A stretch of 64,000 nucleotides of DNA from Aschersonia sp. MBC 622 (lineage: Eukaryota > Ascomycota > Sordariomycetes > Hypocreales > Clavicipitaceae), in contig JARJPL010000147.1 in the NCBI GenBank assembly GCA_030782805.1, forward strand, positions 62,001 to 126,000, written 5' to 3'. This document shows positions 44,790 through 56,600 of the stretch, one piece after another. The translations under genes and the position numbers were made by a program. Under the pieces are notes generated by a model, which was not told where the DNA came from, did no database searches, and saw only the letters and a list, made by a program, of their open reading frames with translations. Each line of letters begins with the position of its first letter. Position 1 is the stretch's first letter.

Positions 44790-46382
44790 ATGTTCCCAAC
44801 CCCGCCATGGCCAACACCACCTGCAGGTACCCGGGCGCCTCATCGTGTCTCAGTCCACAGCCTTCCCAATGAGCTACTTGACTGTATCCTCTCCCAGTTT
44901 GACGCCTCGTCGTCCATTGAGAAACGCTTCCGCGATGACGCTTCCACCATTATTGACGGCTACTACGCCGCGCGCGGAGACCGCCCCTCGCGCCAGCACC
45001 CGCTCAAGTCGCTGTCACTCGTCTGTCGAAGATGGCGCGCTGCCGCCCTACCCTATCTATTTCGGCATGTGCTCTGGACCTTTCGTCGATTGGAGGAGCC
45101 ACCAGCAGCCGTGGCGGCGGCGTTAGGTACGAGGCAAGGTTTTGAGGTGCTGGCGTTTCTAAAAGAGCATGGCCTCGGGGCGGCGGTGGATAGTGTCACG
45201 CTGTACGTGCCGTGCCCGGAGCACCTGATTGATGACCCGACCGAGCTTGTGGGACGCTTCGGCCTGGTGCAAAGTGCCACTTTGGCAGAGACGACGACGG
45301 CAACGACGACGACAAGGCAAAGCGTCGACGGTGTCGAGGGGGGAGAGGGGGATGCGGACAGCGTCGTGTCCTCGGAGATGGCGAGCCTGGTGCTGGCCGA
45401 TGTCGACGGGCATACCACGTGGTCGAATACCTGGTTCTGGGACTTGCTCTTCAGCGTCGTCGATCCGCTACGCCTGAGCATCCTGGCGGCGCCGGTGGTG
45501 CTGGCGACGATGCTCAGCCGCAAAGTGTATACGCGCTGCCAGCCGCTCATCATGACGCGCTACCATCTCCTCTCCGTCTCGCGTGCGGACCGAAGTAGTC
45601 TGCCTATGGCTTTAGAAGGCGACGATGACGACGGCGACGACGACGACGACGCCGCCGCCGACAATGACAAGGACTCGGCGGAACCGACGCCGACGACGAC
45701 GGATTTCCACATCCCAATGGGCGCCAATTTGCCCTGCGAGCTCTTTGCCCGTTGCCGCTGGACCGCGCTACTCGCCAACGAGGGCTCCTCCGTCTCCATC
45801 TACAAGACTAACGCCTACGGGCACACACCACCCTCGCCGTTCCTCAGCCTGCTCGACTCGCACGACCCCGCCACCCGCCGCTTCCTGCGGCGCCATCTCC
45901 ACCGCTTCGCCTACGTCGCCATCATGCCCATGGCCACGCACTTTTTCTCTATACTCGCCGCGCTCGCCCGCCTCGCCCCGCACCGTCTCGCCGAGCTCTT
46001 TATCCAAATCATGCCGCGCAGCGTCGACTTGGACCACATCCGCTACCACCTCGACCCCGACGACACCAACATACGCTTCGAGGGCCTCGATATACAGGAC
46101 CTCGTCTTGGAGCGCGACGCCATCTACGGCATACTCTTTAGGTCCATCTTTCTCCCCGGCCCGCAGCCAGAGTGGGAGCCGCTCCGCGTGTTCGAGACGG
46201 GCGACGCTGACGCCGATACGGTGGCATGGGCCGAGTCTGTCAAGGCAGTGCGTGCGAGCACCTCTTGCTGGGACGTGGCAGAGCGCGGCCGCTTTGTGCG
46301 AGACCTGGCGCGCGAGGAGGCGAGACGGAGAAGAGAGACGAGCTCGGATCCTGTCATGTCATCGTCTTGTGCGACGCTGTGA
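44790..46382 (+). CDS. F-box-like domain protein
   Basis: Intronless, 530 residues. The N-terminus carries an F-box-like module: VHSLPNELLDCILSQFD, then after an insert LKSLSLVCRRWRAAALPYLF and RHVLWTF. Such proteins usually link a substrate to an SCF ubiquitin ligase through Skp1. The remainder has no leucine-rich, WD40 or kelch repeats that I can see. It includes a strongly acidic linker (EGDDDDGDDDDDAAADNDKD, about residues 278-297) and a region rich in His, Arg and Leu (RRFLRRHLHRFAYVAIMPMA) typical of fungal F-box proteins of unknown substrate. The first ATG gives a short Pro-rich lead before the F-box. The target is unknown. Confidence 0.75.
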   Translation: MFPTPPWPTPPAGTRAPHRVSVHSLPNELLDCILSQFDASSSIEKRFRDDASTIIDGYYAARGDRPSRQHPLKSLSLVCRRWRAAALPYLFRHVLWTFRRLEEPPAAVAAALGTRQGFEVLAFLKEHGLGAAVDSVTLYVPCPEHLIDDPTELVGRFGLVQSATLAETTTATTTTRQSVDGVEGGEGDADSVVSSEMASLVLADVDGHTTWSNTWFWDLLFSVVDPLRLSILAAPVVLATMLSRKVYTRCQPLIMTRYHLLSVSRADRSSLPMALEGDDDDGDDDDDAAADNDKDSAEPTPTTTDFHIPMGANLPCELFARCRWTALLANEGSSVSIYKTNAYGHTPPSPFLSLLDSHDPATRRFLRRHLHRFAYVAIMPMATHFFSILAALARLAPHRLAELFIQIMPRSVDLDHIRYHLDPDDTNIRFEGLDIQDLVLERDAIYGILFRSIFLPGPQPEWEPLRVFETGDADADTVAWAESVKAVRASTSCWDVAERGRFVRDLAREEARRRRETSSDPVMSSSCATL

Positions 46383-46876
46383 ATGACTGATGGTCGACGA
46401 CTTGGCTTGTGACGAGGTGGAGTGAGGTTGGGCATTGCGTACTTTCATGGAATGGGGCGTTTTCTTCTTTCTTCTTTTTTGGATCACACTTTTAGCAGGG
46501 CTTCAAAATCAAAATGTTACATGTCAAACAAAAAGATTCGGGCACAATCGTGCCGCATGCATTCGGGTGTGACCCCCTTCTCCCCCAGTTTCTATAAAAG
46601 CTGACCAGCCTCGACGGGCGTCTACTTGTGATACGCCATTGTGTTTCCCCAACCCCAGATATGCAAAATTTGATCCAAAAAAAGTAAGAAAATGTACGTT
46701 GTACACGACGGACATGTAGTAAGTAATGCAGAAAAAGAAAAAAAAAAGAAAAGAAAAGAAAAGAAAAGAAAAGAAAAGAAAAGAGAGAGAAAAGACATAT
46801 GAAACCCGCCTGTTGAAACAAGATGCAAAAAAGAATAACAACGGAAATTAAGTGTGAATACAGACCAAGCGCCACT
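46383..46876. other. Convergent 3' flanks with AAAAG microsatellite
   Basis: Space between two convergent genes. It contains about eight AAAAG units at roughly 46742-46784, followed by GAGAGAGA. No gene seen. Confidence 0.6.
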
Positions 46877-48286
46877 TTATACATCGCTTTCGCTCAAATT
46901 ACCACCCTCGTCGTCGCTGTCCGTCAGGTCGACAGCCAGCTTCTGCGCCTCGTGCTCCGTCATCTCGCGGTAGGTGCTCCAGCTGAGCGCCAAAAAGGCA
47001 AGCACAATCATGGCGCCGCCGAGAGTGGCGGCGCCACTCAAGGGTTGACCGGTGAGGGCCCAGTCGGCGAGGGCGACGATGAAGATGGTGAGGAGGGCGG
47101 CGACGGAGGAGAGCACGGGCGAGGTGAGCGAGATGAGCACGAGAAAGGAGCCGCTAAAGATGGCGTTGCAGAGCACGGCGAGGAGCACGAGGCGGCCCGT
47201 GGCGGCGTCGGGCAGCGCAAACTTTTCCCAGCCGAGCGAGTTGAGCACGGGGATGGGAATCCAGAGGACGAGGAGCGTAAAGAGGCCGATGAGGGAGCCA
47301 AAGGTGTTGGCAAAGATCATGCCACGGCCGGGGGAGACGCCGTCGGGCGGGCAGGCGAGGCGCTTGTAAAGAACCTCGTAGAGGCCGTAGAGGACGGACC
47401 CGAAGCCAATGACCATGTTGCCGAGGAAGCGGCTTTCGGCGCTGGCGTCGGGGCCGGAGCTGGACGTGCCGGCTTGATCACCGCCGGCGGGTGCGCCGCT
47501 GCCGCCGGTGTCGCCGTATGCGACGACGAGGACGCCGACAATGGCGATGAGTACGGCGACGGACTTGTCGAGGCGCAGAGGCTCGCGCAGCAGGGGTACG
47601 GAAAAGGCGTAGGCGAAGAAGGCGGAGCAGTTGTAAATGGCCGTGAGGTCCGAGGGCGTCGTCATGCTAACGGCAATGTACCAGCTGAGCCCGGCGACGG
47701 TGAGGGCCGTGGTGACGAGGGCCGTGACGCGGAGCATGTAGCGGGCGGAGCGGGCGCTGTAGCTCAGCGTGGTGCCAAATACGTCGAGGGTCTGCATCTC
47801 GACCATGAGGGCCGTCGTCTTGAGCAGCTGCTTGTGGCGGCGCCAAAACACGGGCCAGGGCTGGTCGAGGCGCTGCAGGCGCAAGATCAGCAGCTGCGCG
47901 GGCCACAGCACGATCCAGGAGCTGTGGGTAAAGTACATCATGCAGTAGGCTTTATCCCAGCCGAGGTCGTGCTGGATGTGCGCGCTCAGCTCCGTCTGCA
48001 TGCAAAAGGCGACGAGGGAGACGACGAGGAAGAAGAAGGCGTAGGTGTACTTTTTGCGCGCGGCCTGCTCGGCGGCGAAGCCGCGCGGGGAGCGCGAGCG
48101 CATGGCCGTGGAGCGCCGCGAAAGGGCCGGCCGGGGAGCGAGGGCGGGCACGGCGGCGGCGCGGCCTGGAGAGAGGGTGCCATTGTTGGAGCGGCCGCGC
48201 TCGGCGGCATCGTCATTGTCGGTGGCGGCATTCTCGGGCTTGGAGAGCAGAGGCGTGCCGTAGACGCCCTGATTTGGTCGCGGCAT
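46877..48286 (-). CDS. EamA/DMT-family membrane transporter
   Basis: Intronless, 469 residues. A polar N-terminal tail of about 75 residues is followed by about ten membrane spans in the drug/metabolite transporter pattern. The central half contains YIAVSMTTPSDLTAIYNCSA, then FAYAFSVPLLREPLRLDKSV and AVLIAIVGVLVVAYGD, the first EamA repeat end. The second repeat has NMVIGFGSVLYGLYEVLYKR and ends SLSWSTY-like in a short acidic tail. The TTPSDLTAIYNCSAFFAY block resembles SLC35F5 and yeast Thi74/YML018C relatives of the vacuole. The substrate is unknown. The spacer before the second half (SGAPAGGDQAGTSSSGPDAS) is a lumen- or cytosol-exposed loop. Confidence 0.85.
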   Translation of the reverse strand: MPRPNQGVYGTPLLSKPENAATDNDDAAERGRSNNGTLSPGRAAAVPALAPRPALSRRSTAMRSRSPRGFAAEQAARKKYTYAFFFLVVSLVAFCMQTELSAHIQHDLGWDKAYCMMYFTHSSWIVLWPAQLLILRLQRLDQPWPVFWRRHKQLLKTTALMVEMQTLDVFGTTLSYSARSARYMLRVTALVTTALTVAGLSWYIAVSMTTPSDLTAIYNCSAFFAYAFSVPLLREPLRLDKSVAVLIAIVGVLVVAYGDTGGSGAPAGGDQAGTSSSGPDASAESRFLGNMVIGFGSVLYGLYEVLYKRLACPPDGVSPGRGMIFANTFGSLIGLFTLLVLWIPIPVLNSLGWEKFALPDAATGRLVLLAVLCNAIFSGSFLVLISLTSPVLSSVAALLTIFIVALADWALTGQPLSGAATLGGAMIVLAFLALSWSTYREMTEHEAQKLAVDLTDSDDEGGNLSESDV

Positions 48287-49621
48287 TGGTTGCGGGAGAG
48301 GAAAAAAACTGTTGGGGAGAATGGCGAGTGGGAGGGAACACGAGAGTTGGTCGGTCGGTCAGGGCATGGAGGCACGCGAGCAAGAGAAAGCGATAATCCG
48401 GGTTGGGTCTGCTGAAGCTACCTCATGAGTCTGATGAATTGGGCGATTGAAGAAAACGGAGCTTCCGCAATGGGGTTTGCCGTTTTGGTCGTGAATCGGG
48501 AGGAAGCGTTCGCCTTGGCATGTATTGGTGCGAATAACGTGGGAGACCTGCAATGCGAACCACGTATGCAGTATGTGGGTTCCAAGTATTGGGGCCCGGT
48601 CCGGGCTGGAAGTCGGTGGCAGTATGGGAAAATTGAAGGGGGAACAAAGAAGGAGAGAAAGAGATCGTGAATGAAGGGGGCAGGGAAAAGGCGTTGGGCG
48701 ATGTGGCTCGTATTGGCGGCCCGTTTTGGGGGACGTTGGCTAGCGACGACGGCAGGCGAGCTGGGAACAGACGGCTGAAGCCAGCCACTGAAACGTCACT
48801 GAATCAAAAAAGCCCACTGCGGAAGGGGGGTGGGAGGGATGATGAAGAAAAAGGGTCCAAGTGTGGGTTGCAGAAGACGACGCTGGGTGCCGCAGTTGCA
48901 GTGAATGAAAAACAACAATACACAAAGGAATTGTGAGATGTCTACTGGAGATGGTATTTTTTTTCTTTCTTTTGACATTGTCAGATTATTCATATCTGAT
49001 TTTCTGGCTGCACAAGGCAGCCAATAAAGGTTACAGCGGCGGTGCGTACTTCGCCTCGTACCTCTCTAGGTACCAGTACCAACGATATGGAAGTTTCCAT
49101 ACTGGAGCACCCTGAGAGGAAGAGCGGGGAACATCATTATAGGGATTTCTAGGGGGTTGAATGGAGTCGCCTGCTTGTCTGACCCCGCTACAAGCGCCAA
49201 AAGGCGAAAAGACAAATACCTGCCGGCCAGCCTTGTCGGCAGCGCCGTACCTAGTACCTAGGTAGGTACCTAAGGACATAGGTACCTAGGGGTTCCAGGC
49301 AGCGTGCTTTGCGGCCGCATTGCCAAGCGCAGCACATGCGCGTCACTGGTCAGCTCACAGCCTCTGGTCACACGCACAAGTCATCTGCATGACGCCCGTT
49401 TTGTTTAAGCATAACTAGACGTCCCGCATTCTTCTCCTTCACATTGTTCGACCAGGTTATTTACACAGTTCTTGCAGGGTCTGCATCTTGGATAACCACT
49501 CGCATGTGCTTGGCGCCACAATCAGTCGCACCAACTGCTCACTTGCATCGCAGCAGCATGATGCGCGGCCACCTCGATCCGAACCCCTAAAGCGCGACTT
49601 CTTCCAACCCAGCTCTCCCAA
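48287..49621. other. Upstream region of the DMT gene and 3' flank of the AKR gene
   Basis: No gene recognised. A dense cluster of GTACCTAGGT-type palindromes lies at about 49247-49291 and another GGTACCAGTACC near 49069-49080. Confidence 0.45.
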
Positions 49622-50747
49622 CTACTTGGCACCCGGCGCAAACAGCACCCGCTTCGTATCATACCCGTACTCTAGCTTGCCGTGCCAGTACGGCGCCGCA
49701 TCCTGCTTGGCCGCCTCCCAGGCCCGGTCCAGCGCCTCGACAACATCGTCCGGCAGCGGACCCTTTTCGATGCTGTCCAGGTTGCTCTCGAGCTGCTCGA
49801 CGCTCGACACGCCGAGGATGATGCCGTCGTTGCCGCCGTCGGCGCCAACCAAGTTCAGCTTGGAGTGGTGCGCCGTCCACCGCAGCGCCGTCTCAATCAG
49901 CGTCAGCCCGTGCTTGTCGACGGCCGCCTCCTCGGCAATCTGCAGCGCGCGAAACACGCCGTCCTTGAAGTAGCGGTCGCGGTACCGGCCGCCCTGCACG
50001 CTTGCCTCGTCCGAGAAGCGGCCGCTCTCGGGCACCGCGTCCTTGGACTTGATCTTGCCGGAAAAGAGCCCGCCGGCGAGCGGGTTGTAGACGACAATGT
50101 CGAGGCCGTACCGGCGGCACGCGACAAACAGCTCCTGCTCAATGTGCCGCGTGATGCAGTTGTACATGCCCTGGTACACGGTCGGACGCACCCAGCCGTT
50201 GTACTTGCACGTCAGCACCACCTCGGCCACCTCGTGCGCGGCAAAGTTGCTCAGGCCCAGCTGCACAAACTTGCCCGCCTTGTGCAGCTCGTTGAGCGCC
50301 TCGAGGGTCTCAGCAAACGGGGTGCTGCGGTCGGGGCAGTGAAGGTAGAGGATCTGCCAACCGACATGTTACTACTCTGGCTGGTAAATATTGACAAAGC
50401 TGACTCACATCAACGCAATCAGTGCCCAGCTCTGCTAGGCTCTTTTCCACCGACGCAACCACGGCCTGGGCGTTGTTGGCCCCCGGCTTGTGCGGGTACT
50501 CGACCTTTGTCGCCAGCGTGAAGCCCCGGCCCTTCCACCCGGCCTCGCGGGTAAAGGCCTCTTGCGCGCCATCAATGTAGATGCGTGCCGTGTCGATCTC
50601 GTCGTAGCCCCGCGCCCGCAGCACGTCGAGCGCCTTGCCCAGCGTCGCCACGTCGGTGATGCGCGCCCCGGCCTCCTTGCTCGGGCCAAATGTCATGAGA
50701 CCCAGGATGACCCTGGGTTTGATGCGAGTCGGGACGATGAGAGGCAT
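49622..50747 (-). CDS. Aldo-keto reductase, AKR7 (aflatoxin aldehyde reductase) type
   Basis: NADPH-dependent cytosolic reductase of aldehydes and ketones. Two exons, 50747-50409 and 50353-49622, joined in phase 0 across a 55-bp intron, give 356 residues. The catalytic tetrad is present: Asp52 and Tyr57 (EIDTARIYIDG), Lys81 (TLATKVEY) and His118 (LYLHCPDRS). Further AKR7 features are LGLMTFGPSKEAGARITD at the N-terminus, QLGLSNFAAHEV, QGMYNCITRHIEQELFVACR and VYNPLAGGLFSGK. The C-terminal part covers WTAHHSKLN and GVSSVEQLESNLD. The physiological substrate is not indicated by neighbours; no biosynthetic cluster is nearby. Confidence 0.92.
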
Positions 50748-52394
50748 TGCTGTTTTTTTTTCTCCAAAATATATTTTTGTCTCTATCGATGATGTATGTG
50801 TAGTTGCGGGTGGCGAGGTGGTCCCGGACTAGCTCTGCTTTGTTTGGTGCGGGGGGTCTTGGCTCGCCCGCCATGTCGGCATCGTTTGCGAAGGTCCTTC
50901 CGCCGCGACGGCGCCGTTGCCCCTCCTCTTATCCCCGATTGTCTGGCTGTAGAGTCATGACGCGTCGTAGTTTGTAGACGGCTATTATGGCGCCATCCTT
51001 TGAAGTCGCCTTTATGTAACTGCTCATCACCCTCGACTTGTAAACTCGACGGTGGGGATGTCTCCTAGAAGACACCCTTGCGATAACTGGCTCTGGATCA
51101 CTGACTCCTTTGCCTTGGCCGCGGGCCAGGCCCTTCTACACGGTCCCACGATTAGCCTGCGAAAGCCTTCTAATACCCTTCCTAGATTAGATAGATACCT
51201 TCTTAGGAGCCGCTCTACCTACTTCATCGGGCCTTGCCCTGGTAGGCGCCTTTTGCCCTTACAGGTACGTCACGGCGCTGAAGATCAATGCCAATACCAA
51301 TACTCGACGGTGGGCGCAGTGGGAGTTTTAGCATGGTTTGCTGTCGAGGCCAACCAGCTTCCAACATGCACCACTAGAAGCTCCATGACGCCGCATCGTG
51401 TAAGAACCAGCACGATCGGACCACGAGAAGAATATTGCGCATAGCATTCGATGCGACGGCATCTAATGAGAATGCGTCTACTTTGTGTCTGATGAAGAAA
51501 ATTGGTTTGGGGGCAAGCGAGCGCACGTCAAAATCAAGAGCCCAGCAAGAGATAGCTTCATGTCTCACCGAGCAGGGCAGGTTTACTAAGATGGCCGAAA
51601 ATCTAAACCGTGCATCTCTCGCTACCGGTCCATAGTCCGTACGTACAGCGCCCCTACACCCTGGTTGTATGCATGTGGGTGAATGACTTGTCTGAGCGGC
51701 ATACTACTGTGCAGTGCGTTAGTGGTCATTTGGCAGCTCTGCGAATCATGACCACGGAGAATAATCAGTTTTGAAAAGTTGAGCGGCTACTGACAAGAAC
51801 AGTAGCAAGGAAACAGTAGCAAGGAACAGAAAGAATTGGGATCGCCGCTTTCCCCAATTAATGCTGCAGCACGCACCGCAATCTACTCCGACGCATCGGA
51901 AGGGCCTCGTCTTTCGGCGGAATATCTACTACGCAAAAGTCCCTCAACAAAAGCTAACGCTGCATTTAGATTAATGCCGGGTCAATGGGTTATATTCGGC
52001 TTCGAGTATTCGTGCTTTGAAGGGGCAAAATGAAAATCCCTCCCTGCGCATGCAGGACAATCGGTGAGTTGGCGGCAGACGCCTGCCCACCCGAGTCAAG
52101 CGCCACAGTGTCGCCCAAACGGACAGATGATTACTCCGTACATGTGTACGAATCTCATTAGTCCGGGGACCTCTCTTTCGAATGACCGCGGCTCAAATGG
52201 CCGGGACAGACTGAAGGAGCCAAGACCTCTTTGCCGAATCCGTGGGTGCCAATGCAAGTAGGTACTCTGCGAGCATTGCGGTAAGAGACGGGAACCGAGA
52301 ATAGACCAGAGTGGAACGGTGGGTGTGCCGTCTACGTTTTAGGCGCTTGGGATTCGCTTGATGGAGGGAGACGGCATCAATAGCGCGGAAAGAC

Positions 52395-52457
52395 TACCTG
52401 TCGTGCCGGTCAACCCTGTCAGCCGGTTGAGCAGCATGTTCGACAGCACGACAGGTA
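52395..52457. repeat. 12-base inverted repeat with nested short stem
   Basis: TACCTGTCGTGC at 52395-52406 is mirrored by GCACGACAGGTA at 52446-52457. Inside the 39-base spacer CAACC and GGTTG can pair in turn, giving a stacked hairpin. Confidence 0.8.
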
Positions 52458-53526
52458 TGCGTCGTGTGAGTGGGCAGGCCAAGGGTGCCGGGGCGTCATG
52501 ACATCCAAATATTGGTGTCCAGTCCAGACAGGGTGCTGTGACCGATATTGGTTGCACGCGCGCTGATGGGGACCGGCCGCGTCGAGGCGGACCAGAGTTG
52601 CGCCGTCGTGCATCATGTATCTTTGTGATTCACGAGCTGATGAGACCGAGTAAAGATCGAGACTGACGCCCTGGCGTAAGCAGCCATCGTGCTGAATAGC
52701 GCGATACGGAGTACAAGGTGAAGGATCACCTGCCCTCACATCTGGCTTCTATCCCATTTCAGCATCTCCTCAACAACCGTGTATATATGTCCATAAAAGG
52801 CTCTTTCTTCCCCGCGCCAACTCGGAGAATTCAGCCACCGCTGGCGGGGTCCGGCGCGAAGCAAAAGAGCCAGTGGCGTCTTGGCGACTGTCGCTCAATT
52901 TTATACAGGCAATGAAAGAATCAACAGCATCCGAAATCGCTGAAAAGCCTCACACGGATAACAAAGGCGCTTGTTTGTCTGCTGACAGCCGCTGCACGCG
53001 TTCAAGAGTAGACGGTTGTATTTATCGACAGTTCGTGAGCGCAATACTCCGTATTCGTACTCCGTACGCAAGCGGATAACTCGAGATTTCCGGCGGCCAC
53101 GCGGTTCAGCTGTCGACTATCATTATGAAAACTGGACTGGGCCGTGCATGGGGGAGCCTTGTCGTGGCTCGCTGGGGTTAGCCACACTCTTCCTGCCACC
53201 CGTTCCCCCCAATCCCCGCGTTGCCCCCGTTGTGGTGACAAGTTGTTTAGTGGTTAGTTGGTGAAAAAAAAGCGGCCATCACCTCCTTGTGTTGCTGAAT
53301 CGCACTCGCTATTAATAGTGTCCGCCGGCCCGCTGCTAATAATAATCAAGCTTGATACGGGCCATACAGCCGGGGCTGGAGGGGGGGTATGATGGAGTCT
53401 GCTCAAAGGAAATCTGCCCACGTACTGTAAACTGGGCGGACCGTAACCCCCCACTGCCCTTTTGCTCGATGCAGCCGACAGCTGCCCGTAAAAGCAACCT
53501 CGTCCCCCCATCCAAAAACTCATACA

Positions 53527-53533
<7 letters not shown>

Positions 53534-53559
<26 letters not shown>
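53534..53559 (+). repeat. CA dinucleotide microsatellite
   Basis: Pure (AC)n tract flanked by CATA repeats, about 130 bases before the preferred ABC transporter start. Confidence 0.9.
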
Positions 53560-53689
53560 AATTGTCCAGAGGCCGGCCAGTCCTTGCGCATCCGGGACGT
53601 TGCTCCTTTTCGATGCATGCGCGCGCGCGAGCTTGCTCACTGTGATCCGAAGCCCACTGCATCTTGGCAGCCACAATCGATTGCGCAGC

Positions 53690-56600
53690 ATGGCGTCGAC
53701 CGCGGCGGATCGGTCCGCGGCCGAGGCCTTTTGGGGAGAGCTCTGGGCAAAGACATTCGGCGGCGTCTATGCGGCCTTTACATACGAGGAATTGGTCCTG
53801 CAAATATCGCCGCTGAGCCTCGTACTGGCACTGTCGCCTTTTTTCCTGCGTCACTACTCCCAGGCGCCAGTGTACCTGCGGCACCTTCCATTTCCACGCC
53901 TAAAACTGGTACGTCGTCAAGAACACTTGCTCTTGTCGCTCAAGCCTTCTCACATGCTTCTTCTTCAGTTCGCTGCCGGCTCTCTCATATGCCTGGAACT
54001 TTTAAATGTCCTTCTTCGCCGCATGCGATTCGACCCGCAAGCCGATACCATGGTTGCCGCAGCACTGATCGATCTAGTTGCTGCACTCACAATAGGCATC
54101 ATGCTCTACATTGAGGAAGGTCACAGGATTCGTGCATCCAAACTAATCCGTGTATATCTTTTTTTGGGCTGCGTGATTGATGCTGCCAAGTGCCGCCTCT
54201 TCTACCTAGATCGAGGTCTGTCATCTGCTTCAGCCATCGCTGCTTCGGCTGGGGGGTTCCGGCTTCTTCTTCTGCTTTTGGAGGTATTTCCGACAAAGCA
54301 GCTTGTGGTACACGAGAACGCTTCCGTCGCCGCCGAGAATGAAACCGCTCGACAAGAGAAGAGACGCCGAGCCTGCTTCGTGTTCCCAGGGCTCTCCATT
54401 TCCAGGCAGCTTCGCATCTCCATCGAAAACGGCAACCTCATGCCCATTGCTGCCGAGTTTGCCTCTGACCGCTTAAATGAAAAGCTCAGGAATTACTGGC
54501 AGCTGAGTGTTGAGAAAGCAGACCAAATGGAGAAAGCGCGACGCACGGCACAAATCGACGGCAAAGCAGCACCACATCTCGAGCTGGAGAGCCTGATGAC
54601 AACCTGCGGTACAGTCTGGGATACCGAAATCCGACGAATATTGGTGCCGCGGCTCATTTTCGCCATATGCACATTCAGTCAACCCTTCATTTTAAAGGCA
54701 GTCATTGATGTCAGTGGCCAGGATCATGCCTCTTTGCTGCGCAAAGCTTGCCTGATCTCTGCCACGCTCGCAGCCTTTGTCGGTATGACGATTGGCAAAT
54801 CGTCATATGCACACATGAATTATCTAATGGTCACACGTTTACGAGGAAGCTTCATTACACAGATCATCGAAAAGACTCACCGTATCTCGTACAAGGATGC
54901 ACGTGAATCTGCTACCGTCTCTCTATTGAGCACTGCCATTGATGGCATTGCCGTCGCATTACCCAGACTGCTGGAGCTTCCAATCACATTTTTAGAGACG
55001 TACTTTGGCATTTATGCGCTTTCATTCTTTGTTGGAAATTCGAGCTTCCTGGTGGTCGTACCCGTCTTGGTCTCCAACATCTTTTCATGGTTCTGGGGTT
55101 TTGTAACCGGGCCGGCGCTCTCAGCATACAACAAAAGCTCCGAAACTCGCGTCTCACAGACTTCTTCCATTCTCTATCAACTTGGAGCAATCAAAATGAT
55201 GGGACTCGGCCCTACCGTTGCCAACTTTCTTCAGCGCCTACGACAAGAAGAGGTGAATCTATCGAAAACACATCGATGCCTCGAGACGGTACCCATGCCT
55301 TTTGTTCAAGTTGCCAATCTCGTGACGCCTGTTTGGATAGTTAGCAAAGCGCTTTCACAAGAGGAGTACAGCCAAGCCGTCCCAGCCAATGTCATCTTTC
55401 CTATTCTCGCTCTTGTTGTGGCCATACAGGGTCCTCTTGGTCGACTTCTTGACATGTACTCTACCGTATCGTCTCTCAGCAAGTATTTTGATCGGATTCA
55501 GAATTTTCTGAGCTTGCCGGAACGAGATGAGTGCCGCTTCATCAAAGATAAACACGCTCCCAAGCATCGCCGCATTCCGCCTAGGCATCAACAATTCGTC
55601 CATCCTGTCGAAATGGTTGACGTGGACATTGCACCTCCTGGAGTACGACAACCCATCCTCTTCCGTGTTGATTTTTCTCTCGTGCAAGGGTCAATCACGG
55701 CATTCATCGGTCCGCCTGGAACGGGAAAGAGCACACTACTGCATGGCATACTCGGCGAAGCTACTCTTGTGGAAGGGGCAATTTGTGTCCAAAATGAAGA
55801 AATGGCAATTTGTGGCCAGGTGACCTGGTTGCAGGATGTATCGATTTTGGACAATATCATCGGACCTTTGCCTTATAATGCCGATTTTTTCCAAAGGGTT
55901 ATTAGTTGCTGCTTGCTCCAGAATGATTTGCAGCGTCTTCCCGGCAAGGCTGATTACATTGTTGGCCCCGGTGGCAGAAATCTCACGGCCGGTCAGCGCC
56001 AGAGAATCGGCATAGCAAGGACAGTCTATGCACGCACTGCAGTGATGCTGTTCGATGACCCTTTCGGCGCTCTCGACCGTAAAACGGCAGTGTCCATCAT
56101 CTTTCACCTATTCGGTGCCAGTGGTCTCTTGAGGGAAATGGGCATCACAGTTGCTCTGGTGTCTTATTTGCGCGAGAGTCTCGATGTCTCTGATAGAGTT
56201 CTTCTGCTCGATGGCCGCGGTTATGCTTCCCTCGAGGACCAACCCTTCCAGACTCCCGCATTCGCAGCGGCCGTTAAAAGTGTATTCAGCTCTGTACCCG
56301 ATGGTCCCCCTGAAGAAGTGGAAGACGCCGAAATGGAAGCGATACGCCGATCCATGAAGTTCGAATTGCAGTCGTCTCGTCCTACTGTTGGAGGGTCGAC
56401 CGCTATTCAGCCATCGCCTACACGATTATCTACTCTCTATATTGAGCCTATCGGATACTTCTCCGTCACTTTATACATGCTGCTCATATTTTGTCTCGCT
56501 CTCGGAGAGCACTTTCCCAGTGAGATACGCATGGCCAATTTGTTCTTGTTTCACGAGCTGACAATTGCCTAGACATTTATCTTCGAGACTATTTCAAATC

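Larger units (their letters stand above)
50748..53689. other. Gene-poor region upstream of the ABC transporter
   Basis: No gene recognised in about 2.9 kb. Open frames at 51052-51444, 51836-52033 and 52419-52739 lack features. Four TACTCCGTA/TACGGAGTA motifs (52132, 52705, 53045, 53058) and a 12-base inverted repeat (52395-52457) occur here. A (CA)n run is at about 53534-53559. Confidence 0.4.

Noticed and set aside
46823..48415. 530-codon plus-strand open frame across the DMT transporter
   Set aside because: Antisense shadow; Gly/Glu/Ala/Arg-rich with no membrane or domain pattern, while the minus frame gives a clean EamA transporter.
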